A stretch of 64,000 bases of DNA from Plenodomus lindquistii (taxonomy: Eukaryota > Ascomycota > Dothideomycetes > Pleosporales > Leptosphaeriaceae). The notes under the pieces were generated by a model, which had not been told where the DNA came from, did not search any database, and saw nothing but the letters and a program-made list of their open reading frames with translations. Shown here one piece after another: positions 1 to 11,448 of this stretch (the first letter of the stretch is position 1; each line of letters opens with the position of its first letter). The DNA is taken from contig JANUWI010000004.1 of the NCBI GenBank assembly GCA_025504975.1, forward strand, positions 248,001-312,000, read 5' to 3'. The position numbers and the translations under genes were made by a program.

Positions 1-231
1 AAACCAATGCCGTTAGCCAACAGCGCCGCCGGGCAGGGATGGTAGATGGCACCTGCCAACGCTTCGGACGGCTCTTGTCTCGCCGTGTGTTGCATACTTG
101 TAGCAGTCGTTGGTCGGCCACGGCATGCGCGTAATGAGGCGATAGTCCAGTGTCCCATATCTCTCTCTCCGACGACTCCTCCGCCCACACGTCATCGGCC
201 TGCAGTGCGACACGCAGAGCGGACCCCCGAC

Positions 232-2632
232 ATGGCCTCCGCCGCTCAGCCTGAAGCCAGCGGGCTGCCCACAGGCGGCCATGAACTCGAGGAGCTGGCC
301 GACACGAGGCCCAGTCTGCCCATCGACGAGGACATTATGCAGTTGGCGCGGCTGGGCGAGATTGGCGCCATCCAGAAACTGTTTGGCAGCGGGAGGTTCG
401 ATGCGACATTCAAGGACGAGCAGGGCATAACACCGCTCCATGTACGTGTCGCCCACACCTGCATGCTGTGTAGGAGGAGACGGAGCAAGACTGACGGTCC
501 AAACAGTGGGCGGCTATCAACAACCACTACGCCCTCTGCCACTTCCTCATCCAAGCCGGCGCGCCCATCAACGCAAAAGGCGGCGACGCAGTCGCAACAC
601 CCGTCCTCTGGGCCGCAAAGCGCTGCAACTACTACGTCGTCAGCCTCCTGCTCGACCACGGCGCCGATCCCCTCCTCACCGACGACCAAGGCTTCAACCT
701 CCTCCACTCGGCCACCCTCGATGGCAACGTCTACCAGCTCGTCCTCCTCCTCCACCAAGACATACCCGTCGACATCCCCGACCCGCAAAGCCACACTCCT
801 CTGATGTGGGCAGCGTACAAGGGCTACTCATCCTGCGTCGATCTCTTCCTCCGCTGGGGCGCAAACGTCTATGCAACCGACGACCAGGGTTTCACTGCCC
901 TGCACTGGGCCCTGGTCAAAGGCAGTCAAGGCTCGATCCAGAAACTCCTCGAATACGGCGCCGACCGCTTCGCCAAGAACAACGACGGGAAAACACCGGC
1001 CATGACCGCAGAGGAAATGAACACCAAACGGCAGTGGCATCGCGCCCTCTCAGAAGCAGGCTTCACCCGCGACGGCAACGCAAAACAGTTCCCGATCCCC
1101 GCAGTCAAAGACACGCGATGGTTCCTGAGTCGTTTCGTCTTCTTCTTGCCGTTTGCCATCATCTTCCAAGCGCTTTACTTTGCCAGCCATTATCCGGCGT
1201 TTGTTGGAATTCCAGCGGCGTTGATTATTGCGTATATGATGCAGATTGGAGCGCAGAAGTTGCTGCAGTGGGGGCCGCCGAACATGAGGAGTATACACCA
1301 TTCGGTAAGTGCAGTCATGAATAGATGTTTTCCGTCCGAGACTGACATGGCCAGCCATTTTTATCTGGTATCTTTGCGAGCACATTGTTTTGGACTGGGG
1401 TTCGGTGGGCTACGACGGTCTTGCCAGGTCAGCCCCTTGCATGTTTCAACGACTAGCTGTTACTGACAGTCGCAGCAACAATACGAACCAACTTCTTCCT
1501 CAACTTCATTTTTGCAGCGTTTTACGGACTCACGGCCTATTTTTACTTCTATACCATGACTGCTGATCCTGGTTTTGTACCCAAATCAGCGAGTAGGAGC
1601 GCGTCGAAAGCGGTTATTGATGAGCTTATGGAAGCACGACAGTTTGATGAGAAGCATTTTTGTGTCCATTGCATGGTGCGGAAACCACTGAGGAGTAAAC
1701 ATTGCAAGAGATGCGAGCGGTGTGTTGCGAAGACCGATCAGTGAGTTGTGTTGAATAGGACCGAGTGTGAGACGTACTAACTCGCACAGCCACTGCCCGT
1801 GGGTGAACAATTGCGTCGCGAACAACAACCACCGACATTTTGTGCTGTACATAGTGTCACTAGAGATTGGCATTGTCATGTTTGTGCAATGCGTGCTTGC
1901 TTGTAAGTCGCCCATGTCTCAATGAAGAGTCCTCGACTAACCTCGTCAGACCTCGAAGTCATCCCCACCCCCAAAGACGTGGAATGCGCCGTCCTCTCTG
2001 ACGACCTCTGCAAAATCTACAACAAAGATCCCTTTACAATCGTCGTTGCCATCTGGGCCGCTCTACAAATGACATGGGTCACCATGCTCCTCTGCGTCCA
2101 GCTCCTTCAAATCGCCCGCAACCTCACCACCTACGAGAGCATGCGTGGTCATCTCCACAGCCACACTCCCGCTGACGCCCTCACGTCATTCGTCACGACC
2201 GGCGACACAAGCCAAGATGTGACCCATTCAGCAGGCGGCAGCGCTCCTACCAACGGCTTCGGCTCCGGCCAAGATATTGGTGAAGTACCCAAGGTGACAG
2301 AACCCCGCGCCTCCGTCTGGGACCAATGGAAGCGTCTCCTCGGTCTAGATACCTTCCTCACCATTGCACTTCAAGGCTCACGAGCGAATCAACCCGCGGC
2401 CGCTCGGCCGCAGAAGAACCCCTTTTCCAAAGGCATCATCGTGAATTGCAAAGACTTTTGGTGCGATGGGAGTCCGGTGTTTGGGCGGAAGGAAGGCGGA
2501 TTTGCAATGTTGGGGGGCGAGAGAGTGGATTATACGAGGATGTTTGAGGTGCCGAGGATGAGGTATGCGAGTAGTCGAGGGGGTGGGGAAGGAGGGAGAT
2601 ATGAGAGTGTTGCTGGGGAGGAGGAGGCGTGA
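232..2632 (+). CDS. AKR1: Ankyrin-repeat palmitoyltransferase AKR1
   Basis: S-acyltransferase of Golgi/endosomal membranes that attaches palmitate to cysteines of target proteins. Six exons: 232-441, 507-1304, 1355-1427, 1476-1740, 1790-1902, 1950-2632, giving 713 residues with all frames closing. The N-terminal half holds ankyrin repeats (for example the LHWAAINNHYALCHFLI and GFTALHWALVKGS units), followed by paired membrane segments around PFAIIFQALYFA and AALIIAYMM. The zinc-binding cysteine-rich domain reads CVHCMVRKPLRSKHC and then the catalytic DHHC, at about residues 448-451, which is completed only when the 1741-1789 intron is removed. Further membrane segments follow. The start at 232 is the first ATG in frame after an upstream region without family similarity. 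Architecture and length match fungal Akr1; yeast has DHYC at the active site, this gene has DHHC. Confidence 0.95.
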
Positions 2633-3048
2633 TGATTGCACTCGTATGTATGTATAATGAGGGGGTAAATGTGGTATGTAAATGATAATGTGGCAGTGAA
2701 TACGATGATGCCAGTAGACGATGGAGTCAATGGACTAGTCCACCCGGTAATGTAGTACTGTGTGACTAATTTTTGAGCCTCATGCTGAGAGAGGGTCCAA
2801 CCGGGAAACCGGATCTATAACAAGTGCCGTTGGTAATTCCGACGCCTTCGCGCAAAGCCGAGGCGACTGCGAAAACCCCCGCGTGGGCCGCTAGTCGTTC
2901 CCACATGCTCGACACTGCTGTTTCTCGCGTGCTTGCTCTGTGTTTCCTCTGCATTATACCCTATGAGCGTTGCCTTTATGGCCTGAATTGGCTTTGACTT
3001 TCTTATTCTTACACGGTGGGCCTTTGACCCTGGTGTCAAACCTCCAAT
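2633..3048. other. Intergenic, AKR1 3' end to AFG1 start
   Basis: No gene is supported here. It must hold the AKR1 terminator and the AFG1 promoter; no clear TATA box or repeat was seen. Confidence 0.6.
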
Positions 3049-5054
3049 ATGACATCATCCGAAGCACTGCAAGGTTTGAGGACCCTGTCGCGACACGCTG
3101 CGCCGAGGCCAAAGTGGGCGGCTGTGAGGACTGCAGGAAGAGCGCCGACAAATCCAGCAAGGTCGCTGTGTACAAGGTGTGCGAGGGGTGGGAGGGAAGC
3201 GAGTACAGCGTCACGGCATGGCACTGTGAATGGTGTTGGGCGTGGGCGCATACCGGCTGGAGGGTCGTTGGGAAAGGTGGGCTACAGAGGGTATGCGCAG
3301 GTCGCGCAACAGTGTACGTGTGAAAGTGTAGATGTTGGTAGTAGATTGTGCTGATTGTGAGGCCGGTAGCTGTACAAGAAGAACCACACCAGACTCAGGC
3401 CAGCGAAACTCATGGCCCAATGGCCGAATACGATGCGCGTGTCGAGTCTGGACGACTGCGAGATGACGAACACCAACGAGGTAGGAAGAGTGCATGCGTG
3501 AACAGCTATCCAAGCAAGCTACTGACTCTATCTCAGGCATCATCAGAAACCTCCAGGATCTCCACGACATGCTCAAATCCTACTCGCAGCCCCCCGTCGA
3601 ACAACCCACCATCGCATCCCTGCAGCCCCCCAAAAAGTCCTTCTTCTCGTTCCTCTCCTCCAGCAGTACCACCTCTGCTCTGCCTTCTATACCCGCCTCG
3701 CTCCCCAAAGGCATCTACATGTTCGGCGACGTTGGTTCCGGCAAAACCATGATGATGGATCTCTTCTACGACACCCTCCCCCCCAACATTACGCGCAAAA
3801 CCCGCATCCACTTCCACGCCTTCATGCAATCCGTGCATAAAGACCTGCACAAGATGAAAGCCCAACACGGCAACGACATCGACGCCATCCCCTTCGTCGC
3901 CGCGGGCCTAGCCTCGCGATCCAGCGTCCTCTGCTTCGACGAATTCCAATGCACCGACGTAGCCGACGCCATGATCCTCCGCCGCCTAATCGAAAGCCTA
4001 ATGGCCCACGGCACCGTCATCGTAACAACAAGCAACCGCCACCCAGACGACCTGTACAAAAACGGCATCCAGCGCGAATCCTTCATCCCCTGCATCAACC
4101 TCCTAAAACAACGCCTCACAGTGCTCAACCTCGACTCCTCAACCGATTACCGCAAGATCCCGCGGCCCCCCTCGGGTGTATACCACCACCCGCTCGACGC
4201 ATCCGCAACTACCCACGCAGAACGCTGGTTCCGCTTCCTCGGCGACTTTGAACACGATCCCCCGCATTCCGCAGTCCAAACGGTCTGGGGCCGCGACATC
4301 GTGGTGCCCAAAGCTAGCGGCAAGTGTGCGTGGTTCAGCTTCGACGACATCATCGGGAAGGCCACGGGCGCAGCGGATTATCTGGAACTTACGAGGCGGT
4401 ATGAGAGTTTTATTGTGACGGGGGTGCCTGGGATGAATTTCCGGAGTCGCGATTTGGCGAGGCGGTTCATTACGTTTGTGGATGCGCTTTATGAAGCTAG
4501 GGTGAGTTTTGTGATTTTTTTTTTTTTCATTTTGAGGGGGTGGGTGGATAGGTTGAGGGTGTGTATGTGTGTGTGTGTGTGTGTGTATGTGCTAACAACA
4601 ACAGGCCAAACTCGTACTCACCACCGCCGTACCCCTAACCTCGCTCTTCATCGATGCCGCCGAACTCTCCTCCGCCGTCCACTCCGCCCAAGAAAATAAT
4701 CAACTCCCCACCAACTCCAGCACCTCCTCCTCCTCCCCCAGTTCCCCCAACCCCGGCACCTCGCCCGCCTCCTCCCCACACCAAACCCCAGAACAAGACT
4801 CCCACGAAGCAGTAAGCGACGTAATGCGCAACCTGATGGACGATCTAGGCATGAACATGGCTATGCTGAAGAATAGCAGTATTTTCAGCGGTGATGAAGA
4901 GAGGTTTGCGTTTGCGAGGGCGTTGAGTCGGCTTAGTGAGATGGGGAGTCAGGAGTGGGTTGAGCGGGGGTTGGGGCTGGAGAAGTTGGGGGGCAGGAAG
5001 GAGATGGAGGGGTGGGCGAGGGTGAGGAGTAGGTGGAGGGAGGATAGTATGTAG
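3049..5054 (+). CDS. AFG1: AFG1/LACE1-type mitochondrial ATPase
   Basis: AFG1-family P-loop ATPase of the mitochondrial inner membrane; yeast Afg1 and human LACE1/AFG1L take part in turnover of mitochondrially encoded subunits, and the bacterial relative is ZapE. Exons 3049-3313, 3370-3480, 3537-4501 and 4605-5054 give 596 residues. The first exon encodes an Arg/Ser-rich leader suited to mitochondrial import. The family signature PMAEYDARVESGRL lies in exon 2. Walker A is GDVGSGKT near residue 190 and Walker B is SVLCFDEFQ. The C-terminal third includes a Ser/Pro/Asn-rich insert (SSTSSSSPSSPNPG) before the conserved end ERFAFARALSRLSEM. The last intron carries a (GT)n tract at about 4557-4586 and a GCTAAC branch site. 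The first exon is the least certain join. Confidence 0.9.
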
Positions 5055-5215
5055 AATGTTGATTTTGGATTTTTTTTTCCTTGGGGGGGGGGGGGGAGGG
5101 CGAAGCATGTATATATGGATTCCTCCACCACCACCACCACCGAAAATGACCGGTACGGTGGATTATTAAATCTTTCATGCCTAATCTTTTCCTATTTGTT
5201 AATTTTTTTTTCTCA

Positions 5216-5216
<1 letters not shown>

Positions 5217-5273
<57 letters not shown>
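5217..5273. repeat. (CA)n microsatellite, about 28 units
   Basis: Uninterrupted CA dinucleotides over 57 bases, preceded by a T-rich tract. It is likely to vary in length between isolates. Confidence 0.98.
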
Positions 5274-5274
<1 letters not shown>

Positions 5275-5710
5275 AACGCTTCAGCATATCCCGCCCACCC
5301 CCACAAACAAGTCCCTACGAATACACCATACAACTAAAACTCCTAACCTCCCATCACCGTGCCATGCTCCCTTGAAAAATTATGTAGAAAAAACAGCTGC
5401 TGTATTTCTTCTGCAGAGAGGTAGAGGGATGTAGAGGGATGGGGGGCCTAGATATCCGAAAAACCCATGAAACGGAACTGCGCGAATGGACTAGACATGA
5501 CATGACATGACATGAATTTATCAATGCAAATCGAACAGACAGTAAACAAACAGTAATACTAGTGTAGTCTGACCGAACACGAGAGAAATCGTAGGCTGTG
5601 GAAATCAAGTTTTTTTTTTCAGGGTTGGATTCGTATGAGTACTCACTGCAGTTCCCAGTCCCCAGTCCTTTATCCTTGTGTCACTAACTACTCTAGATAT
5701 GGGAGGGGAG

Positions 5711-5726
5711 GGGGGGGGGGGGGGGG
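5711..5726. repeat. Homopolymer G run
   Basis: At least 16 consecutive G, preceded by GGGAGGGGA. It is a place where the assembled length may be wrong. Confidence 0.9.
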
Positions 5727-6566
5727 TAAACGACTATGTGTGTTGTTGTTTTTTTGTCCTCTTCTTACAATTACTTGCTCAGGCAAAAAGCTTCGCGCCA
5801 CTGTTTTGTGTCTAATTACGAGGGATTAGCATTGCCTACCGCATTAGGCAGGTCTGAGCGGAAAATTGTTGCGGCGGGGTGTAGAAAGTGGCCAAGACGT
5901 AAGGCAGATATTGGACGTGGAGGGGTGGGGAAGGGGAGGGGTTACTTGGAATGGATGGGTGTGTGGATGTGTGGATCCGGTTTTTCTGAACTTTGCGCAG
6001 AGTTAGGATTGGGGTAGTGTGTGTGTGGAATGTCACATGCCACATGCAGGGGGGGAAGGGGGGGGGATTTGAAGGAAGTACGTAGTGCTGTCGCACGTGA
6101 AATCTTGTCGTTCTTGGAAGTTATATTACATGAAGCATACATAGCAGTTTTGATGTTGGCGTGATGGAAGGGGAAAGGATTATTTCATGATGAATGAAGA
6201 AGTCAAGGGGGTGGGTTTTTTTTTACGATAAGGGAGAAATTTTGATGTTGTTTAGAGGGCAAGGATGAGGTAAAGTACTACTGCACCACTACGGTATTGT
6301 AGAATCGGTGGGGAAATTTTCGAGTTGGGCGTTAGGGAGGCTGGGGTATAGCGTTACATACTGAGCGGTTGGACTTGGGCGTGGTGGTAAGCTGTTTGTT
6401 TGCAGGAAATAGGGCGGAATACTGATGAAAGTTGTTCTTGTATACTCTACGGTACATGACATGTTCTTAATAACGTCTACTCGAGAATCTTCAAGCTATC
6501 TATAACACCATGTTCCCAACATTTGCCGTGATGCATCAAAAAGAAACAATCTCACTCACAACCCCA

Positions 6567-7085
6567 TCAACACCTCCCCCCCTTCTGATCCCCCTCCAGC
6601 CCCGCGAAATTCATCTTCTCATGCTCCATAATCGCATCAACCTTCTCTTTACTCGCACTCCCAACATCAAACCTATACCCAACCCACTCCTTAACCAACC
6701 GTCTCGCAAGCTCCAACCCCACCACCCTCTCCCCCATACACAGCACCTGCGCATCATTACTCAGAATCGCCCGCTCAACACTATAACTATCGTGTGCAGT
6801 CACCGCCCTAATACCAGGGACCTTGTTTGCGCTGATTGCAACGCCCAACCCGGTACCGCAGATCAGGACCGCGCGGTCGTATTCACCAGATGCCACGAGC
6901 TTGGCGGCGTCGACGGCGACGTGCGGGTACGCTGTGTTATCTGAGGAGGAAGGGACGCCGACGTCGTGGACGGAGGAGATGCGTTGGGTATCTGCTTTGA
7001 GATCGGAGAGAATGGCGTTTTTGTACGAGACGCCGGCTGAGTCGCAGCCTACGACTATGCGGAGGGGTTTGGTGTCGGTGGACAT
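6567..7085 (-). CDS. RpiB/LacA/LacB-family sugar-phosphate isomerase
   Basis: Single-exon gene of 172 residues. The family interconverts aldose and ketose phosphates (ribose-5-P/ribulose-5-P, galactose-6-P/tagatose-6-P); fungal members are often in pentose or tetrose catabolism, so the substrate here is open. Seen in the sequence: phosphate/substrate loop GCDSAG at residues 13-18, where many bacterial members have GSDHAG; the catalytic cysteine motif ICGTGLG at 75-81; and NDAQVLCMGERV at 110-121. The start is the only ATG ahead of the conserved first strand. The stop codon of the small upstream gene lies just 44 bases before this ATG on the same strand. Confidence 0.9.
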   Translation of the reverse strand: MSTDTKPLRIVVGCDSAGVSYKNAILSDLKADTQRISSVHDVGVPSSSDNTAYPHVAVDAAKLVASGEYDRAVLICGTGLGVAISANKVPGIRAVTAHDSYSVERAILSNDAQVLCMGERVVGLELARRLVKEWVGYRFDVGSASKEKVDAIMEHEKMNFAGLEGDQKGGRC

Positions 7086-7129
7086 GGTTTGATTGATTTT
7101 CGGATAGTGTAGTGTAGTGTAGTGCTAGT

Positions 7130-7492
7130 TTACAATTCCGAGGTATCGTATTTGTTTTCTATCGCGCGACGCTTGGGCTTGCTGACGACGTTGAGTCTAC
7201 TGCTTCCGTCTCGTCGGCGTTCTGTGGAGCTGCTGGAATACGATACCGAGCCCTCGGCAGAGTGAACCTTTTTCCCTGTGCCGTCTACTACGTCGTTGAC
7301 AGCTCGGTTTACGACTTTCTCAAAGGGCTTGGTGACGTAGGAAAAGTCGGAATGGCTGTGGGTTGGTCCGGTGGTTTCGAGTACTTTGATACTGTCGTCG
7401 CCGTCTTTGTTATGGTGGGTCACGCGTTGGTGGACGTGATCAGCGTCGGTGTCGAGATTCAGCGAAATTAGGGAGCGCTTTGGAGGTGCCAT
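7130..7492 (-). CDS. Small hypothetical protein upstream of the isomerase
   Basis: Not recognised. A 120-residue hydrophilic protein beginning MAPPKRSLISLNLDTD, rich in Ser, Lys, Arg, Asp and His, with the basic stretch SKPKRRAIENK near the C-terminus that could act as a nuclear signal. No membrane segment or signal peptide is visible. The frame stays open upstream of 7492 to 7633, but the upstream part looks non-coding, so the MAPPKRS start was chosen. It ends 44 bases before the isomerase start, with AGTGT microrepeats in the gap. Probably a real gene restricted to related fungi. Confidence 0.6.
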   Translation of the reverse strand: MAPPKRSLISLNLDTDADHVHQRVTHHNKDGDDSIKVLETTGPTHSHSDFSYVTKPFEKVVNRAVNDVVDGTGKKVHSAEGSVSYSSSSTERRRDGSSRLNVVSKPKRRAIENKYDTSEL

Positions 7493-8815
7493 TGTGAAAT
7501 CTGGGGTTGGGTGCTGGTTAAATGACGTCCCCAGGCGGTTGAATTGAGGGGTGCGGAGGCGGGGATGAGCTCTTTTGGGTATGCCGGTGGGGTAGGCGAA
7601 AGTCGAGGGGTGAAGATGGCGTGTCGGGGTCAAGGCCGAAGCTCGGTATTTGGGCCGAGTACTTGATGTTTACTTTGTCGCGAGTCGAAGATGTGCAGTG
7701 TGAGATGCAGGACTGGTGTTTTGGTAGCAGATGGGATGAGATGTGGAGCGTTGCGGACATCGAGTCTGTTATAGGAAGGACTTTCAGAAGGGGCATCTCT
7801 TGATTTTTAGAGAGGGACTACCTCTATAGGACTAGCTTTAAGCCGAAACCTTTTACGTCACTTCTCTGGGTTCCCTTTGTTGCATGCATATAACGCTGTT
7901 GCTCTTGAACCAGCTTTAAATTAGGGCAAATTTAAAGGATCGTGCTACTAGGAGGACACAGAGAACGCAGCGTGTCCTAGAATTTATCTAATAGCCTAAT
8001 CTCTAGTCTAAGCAATCGCTTAAGACATAGCCATCACATCTCTAATATTTAGCCAACATGAGCCACAAATCAGACCTACACGGATTCAAAACATAAATCA
8101 TAAACAGATTTACCACGCTGCGCGTAATAATAGAAAAAGTACATCGTCTCGATTGCACATCTGTTATTAATTTGGGAACCCCAGCGCTGTTCACTCGCAT
8201 TTCTCTTAAAAATGTTGTCAACACTGTGCCCAGGTTATCAGAGCAGCATCTGAAATACTAGGAAGACATCTCTTATACATGGTGTATCGGCACATGGCCT
8301 GCGCGCTTACCTACAATTGCCTCGCGCCTAGGGATATCTCCCGACCGCCTATCTGCAAGAGGCATCTTGAATACCTGTGCTGCCTTATCCAGACAGGCGA
8401 TTATGACACTGTGTTGAATCCAGGTTTTTAGGATACCACCTTCTCTTTGCCGGCCAATCGCAAACACCGCGAATATGCCGATAAAGCATATCGTATACCG
8501 ACCGGTAGACCAAGCAAGAAGGGCCTGGGTCACGGACTCGGAAGTTCGGTGACACAACTCGTGGCTTTATAACACGGCCACCGCATACAAGCCAGTAGAC
8601 ATGATTCAGCAGCCCCCATCAGATGCCAGAGGCTGTCACGACTTCGAAAGAGTCTATGCTGTCACAAGCCCATCCGTATCTGTTAACAAAGTGAGATATG
8701 CATCCTCCCAGGCGTTGAGCTGAACACGCCAACAAGAGCTATCTAAACAACAGTCAGTCTAAACACTGTGAGAGTATTGAGATGAATTGCGAAGTGGACT
8801 GTTCGAGCCCAAGTA
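7493..8815. other. Intergenic, no supported gene
   Basis: AT-richer than the flanks. A minus-strand frame at 8273-8557 contains a plausible stretch (FAIGRQREGGILKTW) but has no conserved partner frame and no family I recognise; it may be a remnant of an old gene or element. Confidence 0.4.
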
Positions 8816-9408
8816 CTAATCGCTGTAGAACACGGTTTCGGAGCAGAAGGTTCTATCAACCCAGCTAGCTCTGGGATAGAAGTGGCATTGATTGACACTG
8901 TTGCCAAGTAGGGCTTCACTGATGTTAAAATTGGCTGCTTCGAAGGTGCTACTTGATGTAGCTGCCGTCAAAGCGCTTAGCGCGTCTTCGTGAAAGTTCC
9001 TGTTGAGGTAGAGAAACCAGTTGTGAGGAGTGAGGTTTGTTGTCTGTAAATACAAGTCTTTCCAGCTCCAAACAGCATGGTGAAGCGATGGCAGTGTGGA
9101 TGGCTCGCCTGTTCCAGTATTCAATGGTAGTTTGTGGAGATCTGGCTACCCTAGATGGTGTAGACGGATCGGATCAGATGGCTGTTGAAGTTTAATAAAT
9201 CGTCGTCCCAGTGTTGCAGAGGGTTGGAGGTGCTGTTGGTCAAAGTTGAAGAAGAACCCAGTTCATTGTTACTGAGGCTTGTACCCTATGGAGACCTGAT
9301 GATGTGAGATGGGTAGGTCCTTGGGCGAAGTGTGGTAACTGGATTAGTCTCCATGGAGCACACGCGCGTATCACGAGTCTTGTGGAAAGTAACATCGACA
9401 ACCTTCAT
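8816..9408 (-). pseudogene. Decayed gene of unknown family
   Basis: On the minus strand a frame starts with an ATG at 9408 (MKVVDVTFHKTRD) and runs to a TAG at 9288-9286. It continues in the same frame through protein-like sequence (LTNSTSNPLQHWDDDLLNF) to a second TAG at 9153-9151. Then a different frame takes over (PDLHKLPLN from about 9145) and runs to 8816, ending CSETVFYSD. The three pieces join smoothly in composition, with N-glycosylation-like NST and NLT sites, and read like one protein of about 190 residues broken by one stop and one frameshift. Both stops could come from CAG by C-to-T at CpA. I do not recognise the family. An alternative is an unusual multi-intron gene, but no suitable splice sites bridge the breaks. 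Confidence 0.4.
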
Positions 9409-9801
9409 GGGGGGACATTTTTAGACTAGGACATGTTCGTGTTGGCTCTGAGTAGAGTAGCCAGTAAGGGTGGTAGAGAGAACAGGTGGATGACGTAAGC
9501 CAGTGATTGCCAAGCAGGGCCTTGACGCAGAAGCTCCCAAACAATTGCAGAACCTCCTCGACGCAACCACGCCCACTGACTTGCGCAACCAACCACCACC
9601 CACCGCTTACTACGACCCACGCGCGCCTTGTTCTTGACGACTGCCCACGACACGCTCTTGACGACCGTTTGACAGAGACAAGGCGAGAGGAAATCTTGCT
9701 GCAGGAAGTCGCGTTTCGCTCCCTTTGTGCAGCCAGCCGCCGTTCCTTGACCCTCGCATTCCCGCGCGACCACCGCCCACCGCCCACCGCCGCTGCCCAC
9801 C
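9409..9801. other. NAB2 upstream region
   Basis: Between the decayed gene and NAB2. No gene is seen; the last 200 bases are C-rich and probably form the NAB2 promoter and leader. Confidence 0.5.
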
Positions 9802-11448
9802 ATGGCCGTGGACTTTTCCAACGAGTCGCCCATGGCGATGCAGCTGCAGAGCCTGGTGCAGCCCAAGCTGGCCGAGTTTGGATGGACCACGGGCGGCGAC
9901 GACACGACGCTGTTCGAGTACATTCTGCTCATGCTGGCCAACGACAAGAACGAGGCGCAGGTCGCGGCAGAACTGTCAAACGACCTGCTGGACCTGGGCC
10001 CAGAGAACACAGAGACACAGCAGTTTGCGCAATGGCTGTTTGAGCAGATTGGGGTACTGAAGCGCCAGCTGAGCGGCGGCGCGGCGCAGGTGGCGCAAAG
10101 CGTCGAGGGGCACATGGAGGGCGCAAACGACGGCGAGACAAGCGGAGGCGACATGGACATGGATGGCAACGACTCGCAGGGCACAATGTACGTCCAACTT
10201 GCATACCCGCGCTGACCCCCTTTGACCGTGACTTACCTGTGACACAGACCTACCGGACCCAAAGCGATGCGCAACGGCAGCGGGCCCCAGCCAGCAGCAC
10301 GGCCGGCGCGCGGCGGCCGCAACATGCTCAACCAGATGAACAAAAACATGCACCGCCAGGACGACTCGGCCCTGCATCGCGTGCGCGGCGCCGGTGGAGG
10401 TGTCGGGCGCATCAACTCGCATGCGCGCGACCCACCCAAGGGCCCTCGAGGCCAGAACATTGGCCGCGGCATCGAGGCCATGGCCAACGGGCGTGGTATG
10501 GCCAACGCCAACATGAACATGGGCGGCATGAGCAACATGCCCATGGGCGGCATGCCTGGGATGCCCATGCCCCCCAACGGCCAGCAGATGCCGGGCATGC
10601 TCAACCCCCAGCAGCAGATGGCGCTGATGCAAATGTATGAGCAGCAGGCACAGATGATGCAGCAGATCTTCTCTGGTGGCACCCCGACAGCCTTTGTCAA
10701 CCCCAACTTCAACGGGAATAGCCGCAACGGGCCCAAGAAGCCACTGCACCAGCGAATGGATCGGCCCCAAGGCGGCAGGGGCATGAACCCCAACGCAAAG
10801 ACATTTGTCAAGAAGGATGGCCAAGACGAGACCATGGGAGAGGGCGCTGCAGCTGGGGATGGCGACGGAATGGAGGTGGAACACGCGCGACCAGAGCCCT
10901 CGGCGACCATGTGCAAGTTCAACCTGCGATGCACAAACCCAGACTGCGTCTTTGTGCATCAATCGCCTGCGGCCATGCCCGGCACACCCGTCGACATGAA
11001 TGACACGTGCGATTACGGGGCTGCGTGCAAGAACAAGAAGTGCGTCGGAAAGCACCCCTCGCCCGCACAGCGCCAAAAGTTCCAATCCGAGCAAGAATGC
11101 GCCTTTTGGCCAAACTGCCGCGACCCCTCATCATGCCCATACAAGCACCCCGCCAAGGCACCGTGCAGGAACGGTGCCGACTGCACCGTCGAGGGCTGCA
11201 CATTCGGACACAGTGCCGTCATGTGCAAGTTCAACCCGTGTTTGAACCCGCGCTGCCCATACAAGCATGCCGCCGGACAGAAGAAGAACAACACCAACGT
11301 GTGGGTGGCTCCCAAAGAAGGCGAGCACGTGAGTGAGAGGAAGTTTGTAGATGAGGAGCAGCAGGAGGAGCTGATTATTCCTGGGCAGAAGCAGGGCGAT
11401 GGGCAGAATCAGAGTATGGGAGGCGAGGCGGCCGCGGTAGAGTCGTAG
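9802..11448 (+). CDS. NAB2: NAB2-type poly(A)-RNA-binding zinc-finger protein
   Basis: Nuclear poly(A)-binding protein acting in poly(A) tail length control and mRNA export. Exons 9802-10187 and 10248-11448 give 528 residues. The N-terminal helical domain (residues 1-95) resembles the Nab2 PWI-like fold that docks to Mlp1. The centre has RG repeats and a Met/Gln/Asn/Gly-rich low-complexity part (GGMSNMPMGGMPGMPMPPNG). The C-terminal part contains five CCCH zinc fingers of the C-x5-C-x4-6-C-x3-H type: CKFNLRCTNPDCVFVH, CDYGAACKNKKCVGKH, CAFWPNCRDPSSCPYKH, CRNGADCTVEGCTFGH and CKFNPCLNPRCPYKH. The start matches the conserved first helix. High GC makes long antisense open frames over this gene, which are not genes. 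Confidence 0.92.

Larger units (their letters stand above)
5055..6566. other. Long low-complexity intergenic region
   Basis: No coding gene is supported. The stretch is rich in simple repeats: oligo-G near 5086, a (CA)n array at 5217-5273, GACAT units at about 5493-5514, and a G run around 5711-5726, followed by G-rich and T-rich tracts to 6240. Open frames here are artefacts of the repeats. Confidence 0.6.

Noticed and set aside
440..1324. Open frame of 294 codons over the AKR1 ankyrin region
   Set aside because: Arg/Pro-rich shadow frame; the overlapping frame encodes recognisable ankyrin repeats.
5115..5434. Open frames made of His-Thr repeats
   Set aside because: They are translations of the (CA)n microsatellite.
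8273..8557. Possible exon on the minus strand (FAIGRQREGGILKTW)
   Set aside because: Looks faintly protein-like, but no neighbouring exon, ATG context or known family supports it.
9976..11094. Long antisense open frame (372 codons) over NAB2
   Set aside because: It mirrors the codon bias of the GC-rich sense gene, has no known domain, and the sense strand has five clear CCCH fingers.
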